Below, piece by piece: positions 23,501 to 32,031 of a stretch of DNA of 64,000 bases (the first letter of the stretch is position 1; each line of letters opens with the position of its first letter). Origin of the DNA: Sphingopyxis sp. (lineage in GTDB: Bacteria > Pseudomonadota > Alphaproteobacteria > Sphingomonadales > Sphingomonadaceae); NCBI GenBank assembly GCA_017745175.1, contig JAGHZY010000007.1, positions 1 to 64,000 of the forward strand, written 5' to 3'. The notes below the pieces were generated by a model. It saw nothing but the letters and a program-made list of their open reading frames with translations, made no database searches and was not told the origin of the DNA. Position numbers and translations under genes: made by a program.

Positions 23501-26349
23501 GCGCGATGGCGCCCGGCGTCTCGGGCGAAGTCACCGTCGTCGCGACGACGCAGGACGCCGATGGCAACGAAGCGCGCGCGGTGCGCTCGGTCTGGCTCGC
23601 CGGCGACAATGACTGGTGGTTCGGCGGCGACAATGGCGACCGCATGGACGTGATCGCCGAAAAGCCGCGTTACGCCGCGGGCGATACCGCGAGCTTCCAG
23701 GTCCGCATGCCCTTCCGCGAGGCGACCGCGCTCGTCACCGTCGAACGCGAAGGCGTGCTGTCGAGCTTCGTCGTGCCGCTCAAGGGCACCAACCCCGTAG
23801 TGAAGGTCAAGCTGCCCGCGACCTACGCACCCGACGTCTATGTCTCGGTGATGGCGGTGCGCGGCCGCGTGACCGGCGGGGAAAGCTGGTTCCGCAAGAT
23901 GAAGCGCGCGGTCGGCTTCAAGATCGAGAATAGCGAAGGCGCTCCCCCCACGGCATTGGTCGATCTCGCCAAGCCGAGCTACCGTATGGGCATCGCGCGC
24001 ATCAAGGTCGGCTGGGAAGGCCATCAGCTCGGCGTCAAGGTCAAGGCCGACAAGGAGAAATATTCGGTCCGCGAGACCGCCAAGGTCGCGATCGAGGTCA
24101 AGACCCCCGATGGCAAGGCGCCCAAAAACGCCGACGTCGCTTTCGCCGCGGTCGACGAAGCGCTGCTCCAGCTCGCGCCCAACGAAAGCTGGCAGGTCAT
24201 CGACGCGATGATGGGTGAACGCACGCTCGACGTGCTTACCTCGACCGCGCAGATGCAGGTCGTCGGCAAGCGTCACTATGGCCGCAAGGCGCTCGAACCG
24301 GGCGGCGGCGGCGGTGGCGACCTCTCGGGCCTGACGCGCGAGGATTTCCGCCCCGTCCTGTTGTGGAAGGGCAATGTCCCGCTCGACGCCAAGGGCCGCG
24401 CGATGGTCGACGTGCCGCTCAGCGACAATCTCTCGGGCTTCCGCCTCGTCGCGATCGCCACCGACGGCTCGCAATATTTCGGCACCGGCGAAACGAGCGT
24501 GCGCACCGTGCAGGATCTCGGCGTCTTCGCCGGCATGCCCGAACTGGTGCGTAGCGGCGACACCTATGACGCGCGCTTCACGCTGCGCAACGGCACCGAC
24601 CAGCCGATGGAGGTCACCGCGACCCCGACGCTGTCGCCCGCCGTCGCGACCGCGCCGCCGCTCACCGTCACCATTCCGGCGGGCGGCGCGGTGCCGATCA
24701 GCTGGTCGATGACCGCCCCCGAAGCGACGGGCCCGATTCAATGGACCGTCGATGCGGTCGCCAAGGGCGGCAAGGCGCGCGACCGCCTCGTCTTCGAACA
24801 GGTTGTCGAACCCGCGGTGCCGGTCGAAACCTGGGCCGCCAGCCTGTTCCGCGTCGGCCCCGCGACGACGCTGCCGATCGCGATTCCGGCGGGCGCGCTG
24901 CCCGGCGGATATGTCGATGTCGCGCTCGCGGGCACGCTCGCGCCGCCGCTCACCGGCGTTCGCGACTATATGGCCGCCTACCCCTACAGCTGTTTCGAAC
25001 AACAGACGTCGCGCGCGGTCGCGCTCGGCGATGTCGGACGGTGGCAGGCGCTCGCGGGCGCGATGCCGACCTATCTCGATGACGACGGATTGCTCCGCTA
25101 CTGGCCGAACGAAAATCTCACCGGCTCGATCGAACTCACCGCCTATGTCATGAACGTGACCGCGGCGAACGGCTTCGCGATCCCCGAGGCATCGAAGGCG
25201 AAGATGGTCAAGGCGCTGCAGGCGGTCGTCGAAGGGCGGCTGACGCGCAAGGGCTATGGCCCATACGACATGCGCCCCGTCCGCATCGCGGCGCTGGCGG
25301 CGCTCGCCCGGAGCAATGCCTCGAACGCCAGCCTCGCCGCCGCGATCGACGTCGCGCCAGTCGATATGGCGACGGGCACGCTCGCCGACTGGCTCGTCGC
25401 GCTCGAAAAGACGCCGGGGGTACGGAACGCTCCCGCGCTGCGCACCGCGGCCGAGGCCGAGCTTCGCAAACGCCTCGTCTATGAAGGCACGCGCCTCGAC
25501 CTCGTCGACGACGCGAAAGCGCCGTGGTGGATGATGACCAGCGGCGACGAAATGGCGATCAAGGCGCTCGAAGCCGTGCTCGGCCGCAAGGGTTGGGAGG
25601 ATGACGCGGGCAAGCTGATGGTCGGCGTCGCGCAGCGCCAGCGCAAGGGCCATTGGGACACCACCCCCGCCAACGCGTGGGGCGCGGTCACCGTCCGCCG
25701 CTTCGCCGACCTCTATCCGGCGAGCGCGATCACCGGCGTCACCAACATCGGCCTTGCGGGCGGCACCGCCTCGCAAAGCTGGCCGCTGCCCGCCGAGCCC
25801 GTCTCGCCGCTCCGCGTTGCGCTGAACGCGGCGACAATGAGCCTGAAGCACGAAGGCACCGGCACGCCATGGGCCACCGTCAGCGTCAAGGCCGCGGTCC
25901 CGCTCAAGGAACCGCTCAACGCCGGTTACCGGATCAAGCGCTCGGTCAGCATCGTCAAGGCGGCGAACAAGGACCGGCTGACGCGCGGCGATGTGATCAA
26001 GGTGCGGATCGAGGTCGTCGCGGCCGCGGGCCGGACGTGGGTCGTCATCAACGACCCCGTCGCCCCCGGCGCGACGATCGTCGGCAATCTTGGCGGCCAG
26101 TCCGAAATGCTCGCCCAGCAGGCCAGCGGATCGGGCGCGCAGCCGAGCTATGTCGAACGCGGCAAGGACAGCTGGCGCGGCTATTTCGGCTGGATGCCCG
26201 CGGGCACGCACACGGTCGAATATGTCGTCCGCCTCAACGGCTCGGGCCGCTTCACGCTGCCGCCGACGCGCGTCGAGGCGATGTATTCGCCCGCGATCCG
26301 CGGCCAGTGGCCGAACGCGCCGATGACGATAGCCAGCGTCGGGCAGTGA
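20506..26349 (+). CDS. bacterial alpha-2-macroglobulin with thioester motif
   Basis: A 1947-residue exported protein. The signal segment (LALILPLTLAMAATATA) has no lipobox Cys, unlike E. coli YfhM, so it is probably soluble in the periplasm. MG domains and a bait region (GGGGGGDLSGLTREDF, about 1270) precede the thioester motif CFEQ (C1496, in YPYSCFEQQTSR), which would trap proteases covalently. A C-terminal receptor-binding-like domain ends the protein. ATG 20506 has ggggag 6 bases upstream; a TTG 6 bases earlier is less likely. The next gene is PBP1C, the known partner of this family. Confidence 0.93.
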   Translation: MGKGWRALATALAGKAKLALILPLTLAMAATATADTVPQVTLATPGSSGTGDGTITRFTLRFSEDMVPLGDPRAPAPATNDCKLPAAGRWVDTRTWVLEFDKPLPGGLACHVELRDGLKTARGVSVAGNSRFALDTGGPSARAVLAGGMDGDIEEDQIFLVATNVAADRASVGRFGYCAVDGIGEKIPLDVLPRETATEILSGLGDNSWSRQSFTEDAGLPQRFPAAGADREAALDRIVPVKCRRPLPPGREMALVWDARISQAGVPGRTAGRDQRFDHDVRPAFTAKMSCSRINPQAGCNPVKDVTLSFASPVARATILAATLETADGKRLTPKIDDDDKNDAWLTTVRFAGPLPQNVDATLVLPEGITDQSGRKLQNQSNFPLKFHIDRAPPLVKFAAEFGILEAGEGGVLPVTVRGVENSLVQSNLKMPATALKVGDDDAAIARWLKRVADADDTDYREEKNAAGKAVTVNYTGSKSVFDGAPSGGERRDLQLTPPGGGKEFEVVGIPLSEKGFHVVEIASPELGAALLGRRATRYVATAALVTNMAVHFKWGREGSLAWVTALDTGLPVSGAEIRVTDACTGRLLARGTADKAGRLAFAGGLPQPETYSSCRDDADPASSEGHALMVSARSGDDFSFTLTDWGSGIRPYDFDLPYGWSERSDILHTVFDRALVKAGETVHMKHILRRPVGTGFRTPEALAGKLRLVHRGSDTEFEMPFAIAASGSGDTTWNVPASAPMGDYELVFVTKDKDGEDKTIWSGQSVKVDEYRLPTMKATITGPKTALVRPAAVPLNLFVGYLSGGPAPNIPVELRTNFRSSWSPPEDYRDWDFDGQPVKEGVVQLDDSGDEPSAELPLARSVPLKLDANGAATTSVTVDQPITEPTLMAAEMDYEDANGETLTSSRRITLYPSAVRLGVKTDGWLMRDNDLRLNFIALDLDGKPIAGKRISVAVYNREIITARRRLIGGFYAYDNQMRTTKLDATCSATTDKLGRASCAMAPGVSGEVTVVATTQDADGNEARAVRSVWLAGDNDWWFGGDNGDRMDVIAEKPRYAAGDTASFQVRMPFREATALVTVEREGVLSSFVVPLKGTNPVVKVKLPATYAPDVYVSVMAVRGRVTGGESWFRKMKRAVGFKIENSEGAPPTALVDLAKPSYRMGIARIKVGWEGHQLGVKVKADKEKYSVRETAKVAIEVKTPDGKAPKNADVAFAAVDEALLQLAPNESWQVIDAMMGERTLDVLTSTAQMQVVGKRHYGRKALEPGGGGGGDLSGLTREDFRPVLLWKGNVPLDAKGRAMVDVPLSDNLSGFRLVAIATDGSQYFGTGETSVRTVQDLGVFAGMPELVRSGDTYDARFTLRNGTDQPMEVTATPTLSPAVATAPPLTVTIPAGGAVPISWSMTAPEATGPIQWTVDAVAKGGKARDRLVFEQVVEPAVPVETWAASLFRVGPATTLPIAIPAGALPGGYVDVALAGTLAPPLTGVRDYMAAYPYSCFEQQTSRAVALGDVGRWQALAGAMPTYLDDDGLLRYWPNENLTGSIELTAYVMNVTAANGFAIPEASKAKMVKALQAVVEGRLTRKGYGPYDMRPVRIAALAALARSNASNASLAAAIDVAPVDMATGTLADWLVALEKTPGVRNAPALRTAAEAELRKRLVYEGTRLDLVDDAKAPWWMMTSGDEMAIKALEAVLGRKGWEDDAGKLMVGVAQRQRKGHWDTTPANAWGAVTVRRFADLYPASAITGVTNIGLAGGTASQSWPLPAEPVSPLRVALNAATMSLKHEGTGTPWATVSVKAAVPLKEPLNAGYRIKRSVSIVKAANKDRLTRGDVIKVRIEVVAAAGRTWVVINDPVAPGATIVGNLGGQSEMLAQQASGSGAQPSYVERGKDSWRGYFGWMPAGTHTVEYVVRLNGSGRFTLPPTRVEAMYSPAIRGQWPNAPMTIASVGQ

Positions 26350-26371
26350 TGCATCCCCGCCCTTCCTTCCT

Positions 26372-26452
26372 CCGTTCGTGTCGAGCGAAGTCGAGACACC
26401 CCAAAGGCACACACGACCGATGGGCATCCCGACTTCGCTCGATGCGAACGGG
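26372..26452. repeat. palindromic repeat, family B, copy 1
   Basis: Left arm ccgttcgtgtcgagcgaagt and right arm gacttcgctcgatgcgaacg (26431-26450) form a long imperfect hairpin with a central segment containing cacacgaccgatgggcat. The same unit occurs at 38901-38981. It sits between the A2M and pbpC genes, and thus may modulate their joint transcript. Confidence 0.8.
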
Positions 26453-26494
26453 TGTTGAGAGGCCTGCGCAGATCCCCATCGGCTAGGCAGATCG

Positions 26495-28639
26495 ATGAAT
26501 TTCCCCCGCAAACGCCGCTGGTTCGATGCACTGGCGTGGACGGCCCTCGCGTTGCTGGTCCTCGTCACCATCGCGCATCTCGTCACGCGCCCGCCGGCGA
26601 TGCCGGAGTATGAGAAGGTCCGCGCCGGCTGGAAATCCAGCGAGGCCTGGCTCTACGACCGCGACGGCCAGTTGCTCGACAGCGAGCGCGTCAATTTCGA
26701 ACGCCGCCGCCTCGCCTGGGTGCCGCTGGGGGATATCAGCCCCGCCGTCCGCGACGCCGTCGTGCAGAATGAGGACCGCCGTTTCTGGTCGCACGGCGGG
26801 GTCGACTGGCTCGCGATCGCGAGCGCCGCGCGCGCGCGCCTGACGATGGGGGGGACCGGCGACCGCTCGCGCGGTGCCTCGACGCTGCCGATGCAGCTCG
26901 CCGCCTTTCTCGATCCCAGCCTCGCGCAACCCGGCAAGCGCGACTGGCGGACCAAGCTCCGCCAGATGCGCGCCGCGGAGTTACTCGCCGACAACTGGTC
27001 GCGTGAAGAAATGCTCGAGGCCTATTTCAACCTCGTGCCCTTGCGCGGCGAGGCGCAGGGGATCGGCGCCGGCGCGCAAAGCCTGTTCGGCAAGAAGCCT
27101 GCCGAGCTGAACCGCACCGACGCCGCGCTCTTCGCGGGCCTCCTCCCCAACCCTGCCGCCGGAGCCGAGGCGCTCGGCCACCGCGCGTGCCGCATTGCAA
27201 AAGCGAAGGATTGTGCGGCAATCCGCGCCGCCGCGGCGACGCTCGTCTCGGGCGAACATGCCGCGCGTTTCGACCCCGCGCTCGCGCCGCACCTCGCGGT
27301 GCGCCTGCTCGACCAGCCCGGCAAGCGCGTCACGACGACGATCGACCGTCGCATCCAGACCGCCGCGATCGTCGCGCTGCGCCGCCAGCTCGCCGGGCTC
27401 GGCGCCGACCGCGTGCGCGACGGCGCCGTCGTCGTGCTCGACAACGCGACCGGCGAGGTGCTCGCCTATGTCGGCGGCGTCGGCCTCAAATCGACCGCGG
27501 CGTCGGTCGACGGCGCCAACGCGCGGCGGCAGGCGGGCTCGACCCTGAAGCCGCATCTCTATGCGCAGGTGATCGAGCATGGCTGGCTCACCGCCGCATC
27601 GATCCTCGACGACAGCCCGGTCCAGCTCGACACCGCCTCGGGGCTCTATGTCCCCAAGAATTACGACCACAGCTTCAAGGGGCCGGTCAGCGTCCGCCAC
27701 GCGCTCGCCAGCTCGCTCAACGTTCCCGCCGTCCGCGCGCTTGTCATCGACGACGTCCAGCAATTCCGCGACCGCCTCTGGGCCCTCGGCTACCACGGCC
27801 TCGTCGAGGACGGTGAGTACTACGGATTTTCACTCGCGCTCGGATCGGCCGAAGTCTCGCTGGTCGAACAGGCCAACGCCTTCAGAATATTCGCAAATAT
27901 GGGGAAGTGGTCGCCGGTCCACTTCACCGATATGCGCGATGATCGTGAAGTTCCGCGCCAGATCGTCACCCCCGCCGCCGCCTTCATCGTCGGCGACATC
28001 CTCGCCGACGCCTCCGCCCGCACCGACGCCTTCGGCGCCGACAGCGCGCTCCGCCTCCCCTTCTGGGCGGCGGCGAAGACCGGGACCTCGAAAGGCATGC
28101 GCGACAATTGGTGCATCGGCTGGTCCGACCGCTTCACCGTCGCCGTCTGGGTCGGCAATCTCGAGGGCGATTCGATGCGCGCGGTCTCGGGTACCTCGGG
28201 CGCCGCACCCGTCTGGCGTGACGTGATGCTCGCACTCCACACCGGGCATCCCGGCAAACCGCCCGCAATGCCGGGGGGCGTCGAGGCGCGCCAGATCACG
28301 TTGCCTGGCACTCGCGAACCCCCGCGCCGCGAATATTTCCTTGCCGGCACCGCTCAAAGTGAAATGGCCGCCGCACCGCAGGCCGCGCGCCGCCCGCGCA
28401 TCACCAGCCCGGTCAGCGGTAGCGTCTACGCGCTCGACCCCGACATCCCGATCGACCGTCAGCGGCTTGCTGTCACGGTCAGCGGCTCGGTCACGGGATA
28501 TCGGCTGATTCTCGACAAGAGGCCGCTCGGCGACGCCGATGCGGGGCAACAGATATTGCCGCATCCGGGGACGCATATGCTCACGCTTGTTGATCCGGGC
28601 GGCCGAATGATTGACCGCGTGCGCTTTACCGTACGGTAA
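26495..28639 (+). CDS. pbpC: penicillin-binding protein 1C
   Basis: A 714-residue bifunctional class A PBP. A membrane anchor (ALAWTALALLVLVTIAHLV type) is followed by a transglycosylase domain with QNEDRRFWSHGG (catalytic Glu about 92) and RGASTLPMQLA. The transpeptidase has STLK (about 348), SSLN and KTGTS (527-531). A C-terminal PBP1C-specific domain (ITSPVSGSVYALDPDIP) completes it. It makes or repairs peptidoglycan in the periplasm. The A2M gene immediately upstream is the conserved companion; together they are thought to repair walls and trap invading proteases. Confidence 0.95.
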   Translation: MNFPRKRRWFDALAWTALALLVLVTIAHLVTRPPAMPEYEKVRAGWKSSEAWLYDRDGQLLDSERVNFERRRLAWVPLGDISPAVRDAVVQNEDRRFWSHGGVDWLAIASAARARLTMGGTGDRSRGASTLPMQLAAFLDPSLAQPGKRDWRTKLRQMRAAELLADNWSREEMLEAYFNLVPLRGEAQGIGAGAQSLFGKKPAELNRTDAALFAGLLPNPAAGAEALGHRACRIAKAKDCAAIRAAAATLVSGEHAARFDPALAPHLAVRLLDQPGKRVTTTIDRRIQTAAIVALRRQLAGLGADRVRDGAVVVLDNATGEVLAYVGGVGLKSTAASVDGANARRQAGSTLKPHLYAQVIEHGWLTAASILDDSPVQLDTASGLYVPKNYDHSFKGPVSVRHALASSLNVPAVRALVIDDVQQFRDRLWALGYHGLVEDGEYYGFSLALGSAEVSLVEQANAFRIFANMGKWSPVHFTDMRDDREVPRQIVTPAAAFIVGDILADASARTDAFGADSALRLPFWAAAKTGTSKGMRDNWCIGWSDRFTVAVWVGNLEGDSMRAVSGTSGAAPVWRDVMLALHTGHPGKPPAMPGGVEARQITLPGTREPPRREYFLAGTAQSEMAAAPQAARRPRITSPVSGSVYALDPDIPIDRQRLAVTVSGSVTGYRLILDKRPLGDADAGQQILPHPGTHMLTLVDPGGRMIDRVRFTVR

Positions 28640-28663
28640 GCCGCACCGGCCCGTGAAATTAAG

Positions 28664-28691
28664 TTGCGCTGACGCGCAGAGCGGCTAGTCT
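28664..28691 (+). promoter_or_regulatory. possible sigma70-type promoter for the permease gene
   Basis: ttgcgc (28664-28669), a 16-base gap and tagtct (28686-28691) form a weak -35/-10 pair about 50 bases before ATG 28741. Both elements are imperfect, and the call rests mainly on position in the 101-base gap after pbpC. Confidence 0.3.
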
Positions 28692-28740
28692 GCCCCGCCA
28701 TAAGACGGGCGGCAGTTCAGCCGTCCCCAAGGGGAAGATT

Positions 28741-30288
28741 ATGCTATTTGACCGCGTAAAGCCGTTGGATGCCATTCTGGCGACAGCGGAGAAAAAGTCG
28801 CTTACGCGCACGCTCGGGGCCTTCCAGCTGACGATGCTGGGGATCGGCGCCGTGATCGGGACCGGGATTTTCGTGCTGACCGCCGAAGCCGCGCAAAAGG
28901 CCGGCCCCGGCATGATGATCAGCTTTATCATCGCCGGTTTCGTCTGCGCCTGCGCGGCGCTCTGCTACGCCGAAATGGCGTCGATGGTCCCCGTATCGGG
29001 CTCGGCCTATACCTACAGCTACGCCGTGATGGGCGAACTCATCGCGTGGATGGTCGGCTGGGCACTGATTCTCGAATATGCTGTCGCGGCGGGTGCCGTC
29101 TCGGTCGGCTGGTCAGGCTATGTCGTCGGGTTGTTGGAAGCGACCCTGTCAATCAACATACCCGATACGCTCGTCGCTGGCCCGTTCGATGGCGGCGCGA
29201 TCAATCTGCCCGCGATGTTTATCGCCGGACTCGTCACCTGGTTGCTCGTGATCGGCACCCGGGAAAGCGCGACGGTCAACGCGATTCTCGTTGTGATCAA
29301 GGTTACGGCGCTCACCGTTTTCATCATTCTCGCCGTACCGGTCATGAACAGCGAACAATTCTCGCCTTTCGCACCGACCGGCTTCTGGGGAATCTCGATG
29401 GCGGCGGCGTCGATCTTCTTCGCCTATGTCGGCTTTGACGCGGTCTCCACCGCGGCCGAAGAGACCAAGAACCCGCAGCGAAACATGCCGATCGGCCTGA
29501 TCGGCAGCCTTTTGATCTGTACCATCTTCTATCTGCTCGTCGCCGCCGGCGTGATCGGCGCACCGGGCCTCAGCGCGCAGCCGGTCACCACCGCGGCAGG
29601 CGCGGTGCTCGAGCCGGGCAGCCGTGAACTCGCGGCGCAATGCGTGACGCGCGCGGCGGAAGGCTTCAAGGACGTCGTCTGCTCGAAGGAAGCGCTGGCC
29701 TTCACGCTGCGCGAGATCGGCTGGCCGCAGATCGGCAATCTGCTGGGTCTCGCTGCGGGCCTTGCACTGCCGTCGGTCATCCTGATGATGATGTTCGGCC
29801 AGACCCGTATCTTCTTCGTCATGAGCCGCGATGGCCTGCTTCCGTCGGCCTTCTCGAAGATCCACCCGAAGTTTAATACGCCGCACGTCATCACGATCAT
29901 AACGGGCGTTGCAGTCGCGCTGTTTGCGGCCTTCTTCCCGGTTGGCCAGCTCGCGAACATCTCGAACTCGGGGACCCTCTTTGCATTCGCCGCGGTGTCG
30001 ATTGCGGTGATGGTGATCCGCCGAACCGAGCCGAACCGCCACCGACCGTTCCGTACCCCGCTGGTGTGGCTCATTGCACCGCTCGCGATTCTGGGCTGCG
30101 TCTATCTATTCGTCAGCCTTGATTACAAAAGCATCGTCCTTTTCCTGGTCTGGGCTGCAATCGGCCTGCTGGTCTACTTCGGCTACAGCCGCTCGCGCAG
30201 CCATGTGGGCCTGGGGCATGTCGAAGTGCATGAAGACGATGCCGACGCACCGCCGCCGCCGGTCCCGCCGGCACCGTCGTTCAACTGA
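28741..30288 (+). CDS. APC-superfamily amino acid permease
   Basis: A 515-residue protein with about 12 membrane helices. The N-terminal LGAFQLTMLGIGAVIGTGIFVLT is the APC-family substrate-binding stretch (GIGAVIGTGIF), and VGFDAVSTAAEETKNPQRNMP is the consensus of helix 6 plus the following loop. It resembles the cationic amino acid transporter (CAT) group. Substrate is not certain. An aaggggaag site precedes the ATG. A long hydrophilic insertion (about 280-330, with two Cys) separates helices 7 and 8. The C-terminal tail is acidic and Pro-rich. Confidence 0.9.
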   Translation: MLFDRVKPLDAILATAEKKSLTRTLGAFQLTMLGIGAVIGTGIFVLTAEAAQKAGPGMMISFIIAGFVCACAALCYAEMASMVPVSGSAYTYSYAVMGELIAWMVGWALILEYAVAAGAVSVGWSGYVVGLLEATLSINIPDTLVAGPFDGGAINLPAMFIAGLVTWLLVIGTRESATVNAILVVIKVTALTVFIILAVPVMNSEQFSPFAPTGFWGISMAAASIFFAYVGFDAVSTAAEETKNPQRNMPIGLIGSLLICTIFYLLVAAGVIGAPGLSAQPVTTAAGAVLEPGSRELAAQCVTRAAEGFKDVVCSKEALAFTLREIGWPQIGNLLGLAAGLALPSVILMMMFGQTRIFFVMSRDGLLPSAFSKIHPKFNTPHVITIITGVAVALFAAFFPVGQLANISNSGTLFAFAAVSIAVMVIRRTEPNRHRPFRTPLVWLIAPLAILGCVYLFVSLDYKSIVLFLVWAAIGLLVYFGYSRSRSHVGLGHVEVHEDDADAPPPPVPPAPSFN

Positions 30289-30306
30289 CGGCACAAACGC
30301 CAAACG

Positions 30307-30334
30307 GAAAGGGGGCTTCGGCTCCCTTTCTTTT
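30307..30334 (+). terminator. rho-independent terminator
   Basis: A 10-base stem gaaagggggc / gctccctttc (one G-T pair) with a ttcg loop, followed by tttt at 30331-30334. It lies 18 bases after the permease stop and just before the convergent exporter gene's end, so it can serve both. Confidence 0.8.
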
Positions 30335-30339
30335 GCCGC

Positions 30340-31584
30340 TCAATAGGGTGACTTGGGCGCCGTTCCCGGCCGGGTGAACAGCTTGCCCCGCTCGGCCCAG
30401 AAGACGAGCGCCAGACCGACCACCGCGCTGATCAGGAAGGCATAGGCGAGCGGCAGCGTCGTACCGTCATATTGCTGCCCGATCGTCGCGCCGACGGTCG
30501 CGGCGAGCAAAGTCTTGGCGAAGCTCTGGTACGACGAGGCGACGCCGGCCATATGGCCGAAATCCTCCATCGCGATCGACCCGAAATTGCTGCCGATAAA
30601 TCCGACGAGGCCGACATTGACCATCATCAGCGCGGTGAACATCCACAGCGTCTCGGCCCCGCTCAGCGCCGCGACGATCTGCAGGATCGAGGTCGCCATG
30701 AAAGCGAAGACCGCCGACTGCGACACGCGACGTGCGCCGAAACGCTCGACGATCGCGGCGTTCGAGAAATTGGCGACTGCAATGCCCACCGCGACGCAGG
30801 CGAAGATCAACGGAAACATTGCCCGCGCACCGAACACTTCGGCGATGATCTGCTCGCTGCTGTTGAGATAGCCGTAGAGCGCACCCTGCATCATCCCCGA
30901 CGCGATCATATAGCCGGCGGCGCGGCGGTGCCGCGTCACCGTTGCCCAGCCGGCGATCATCGTCTTGAGGTCGAGCGGCCGGACATCGGCGGGATCGAGC
31001 GTCTCGGGCAGGCGGCGGAGCCAGAACAGCATCACGATCGACATCACCGCGAGCACGATAAAAATCGCGCGCCAGCCCGCGATAGCAGCGATTCCCGCGC
31101 CGATCGTCGGCGCGATGATCGGGACGATCATAAAGACGAGAAAGATCAGCGACAGCCTTTTCGCCATCGCATCGCCCGAAAACAAATCGCGGATCACCGC
31201 GACGACAATCACGCCGAGCGCCGCGCTGACCAGCCCGTGAACGAAGCGCAGCGCGAGGAGCATTTCAAAGCTCGTCGCCAGCCCGCAACCGATCGACAGC
31301 GCGAGATAGGCGAACAGCGCCGGGACAAGCACGCCCTTGCGCCCGAAGCGGTCGGAGAGCGGGCCATAGAGCAGCGAGCCGAACCCGATGCCGAGCAGGT
31401 AGATCGAAATGACATGCTGGCGGTGATTGGCGACCGTGACCTGCAGCGCCTCGCCGATCGCTGGCAGTGCGGGCAGCATCGAATCGATGGCGAGCGCGTT
31501 GAGCGCCATGACCATCGCCATCATGACCACCATTTCGCGGTCGCCCGGCAGGCTCCGCTGGGGGGATTGGGCCGGTTTGTGCAT
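30340..31584 (-). CDS. Bcr/CflA-type MFS drug exporter
   Basis: A 414-residue protein with 12 membrane segments. The MFS motif A appears in LLYGPLSDRFGRKGVL, and the N-terminal ALNALAIDSMLPALPAIGEAL is characteristic of the Bcr/CflA family of drug:proton antiporters. The LAVMSIVMLFWLRRLPETL region is also typical. The start is ATG 31584; the longer open frame upstream adds a non-hydrophobic extension. It likely exports a small toxic compound, but specificity cannot be read. Confidence 0.9.
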   Translation of the reverse strand: MHKPAQSPQRSLPGDREMVVMMAMVMALNALAIDSMLPALPAIGEALQVTVANHRQHVISIYLLGIGFGSLLYGPLSDRFGRKGVLVPALFAYLALSIGCGLATSFEMLLALRFVHGLVSAALGVIVVAVIRDLFSGDAMAKRLSLIFLVFMIVPIIAPTIGAGIAAIAGWRAIFIVLAVMSIVMLFWLRRLPETLDPADVRPLDLKTMIAGWATVTRHRRAAGYMIASGMMQGALYGYLNSSEQIIAEVFGARAMFPLIFACVAVGIAVANFSNAAIVERFGARRVSQSAVFAFMATSILQIVAALSGAETLWMFTALMMVNVGLVGFIGSNFGSIAMEDFGHMAGVASSYQSFAKTLLAATVGATIGQQYDGTTLPLAYAFLISAVVGLALVFWAERGKLFTRPGTAPKSPY

Positions 31585-31653
31585 GGCAATGCCTATGCGC
31601 CCCTGCCACCGCTTTGGATAGCCCCCAAGGCAAAAGGCATTGCTATGCAAGGC

Positions 31654-31680
31654 AAAAGGGCCGCCCGGCAGGACGGCCCC
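31654..31680 (-). terminator. rho-independent terminator (minus strand)
   Basis: Read on the minus strand: gggccg, a 10-base loop, cggccc and then tttt. The plus-strand positions are 31658-31663 and 31674-31679, with the A-run at 31654-31657. It follows the stop of the 100-residue gene at 31703 and should end that transcript. Confidence 0.75.
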
Positions 31681-31702
31681 TCGCGTCTTTCCGGACTGAA
31701 GC

Positions 31703-32005
31703 TCAGCCCTGGCGGGTACCGGTCATCGCCATCGAACCGAACGCACCAGCCTTGATCGTGCCGGTCAGCGCGTCACCGTCGATCGTCGCTTCGCATTCGA
31801 GCGTCATCGGCATCGGCACCTTCATGTTCATGGTCCAGGTCAGCGTGTTGCCGTCGACCTTGCCATTTTCGACATCGAGCGAACCCATCGCACCGGCATT
31901 CTGACCGGTAAAGCTGCCGCCGTCGCTATTAACGGTGAAAACCGACTTCTGATCGCCCATCGGCGACTTGGTTACGCAATCATAGCTGCCATCGACTTGG
32001 GACAT
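31703..32005 (-). CDS. conserved small beta-rich protein of unknown function
   Basis: A 100-residue protein with no signal peptide. Alternating beta strands (SYDCVTKSPMGDQKSVFTVN, GSFTGQNAGAMGSLDVENGK, TLTWTMNMKVPMPMTLECEA, ALTGTIKAGAFGSMAMTG) suggest a small lipocalin-like or sandwich fold. Two Cys occur. An aaggag site precedes the ATG. It lies 26 bases after the M16 peptidase gene on the same strand and is followed by a terminator, so the pair may share a transcript. No family function is known to me. Confidence 0.75.
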   Translation of the reverse strand: MSQVDGSYDCVTKSPMGDQKSVFTVNSDGGSFTGQNAGAMGSLDVENGKVDGNTLTWTMNMKVPMPMTLECEATIDGDALTGTIKAGAFGSMAMTGTRQG

Positions 32006-32031
32006 AAGGGCTCTCCTTACTGAAACTGATG

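Noticed and set aside
22966-26586. 1206-codon open frame on the minus strand opposite the alpha-2-macroglobulin gene
   Set aside because: It is a high-GC shadow frame: Arg/Asp/Ala-rich, without motifs, and fully antisense to a well-supported gene.
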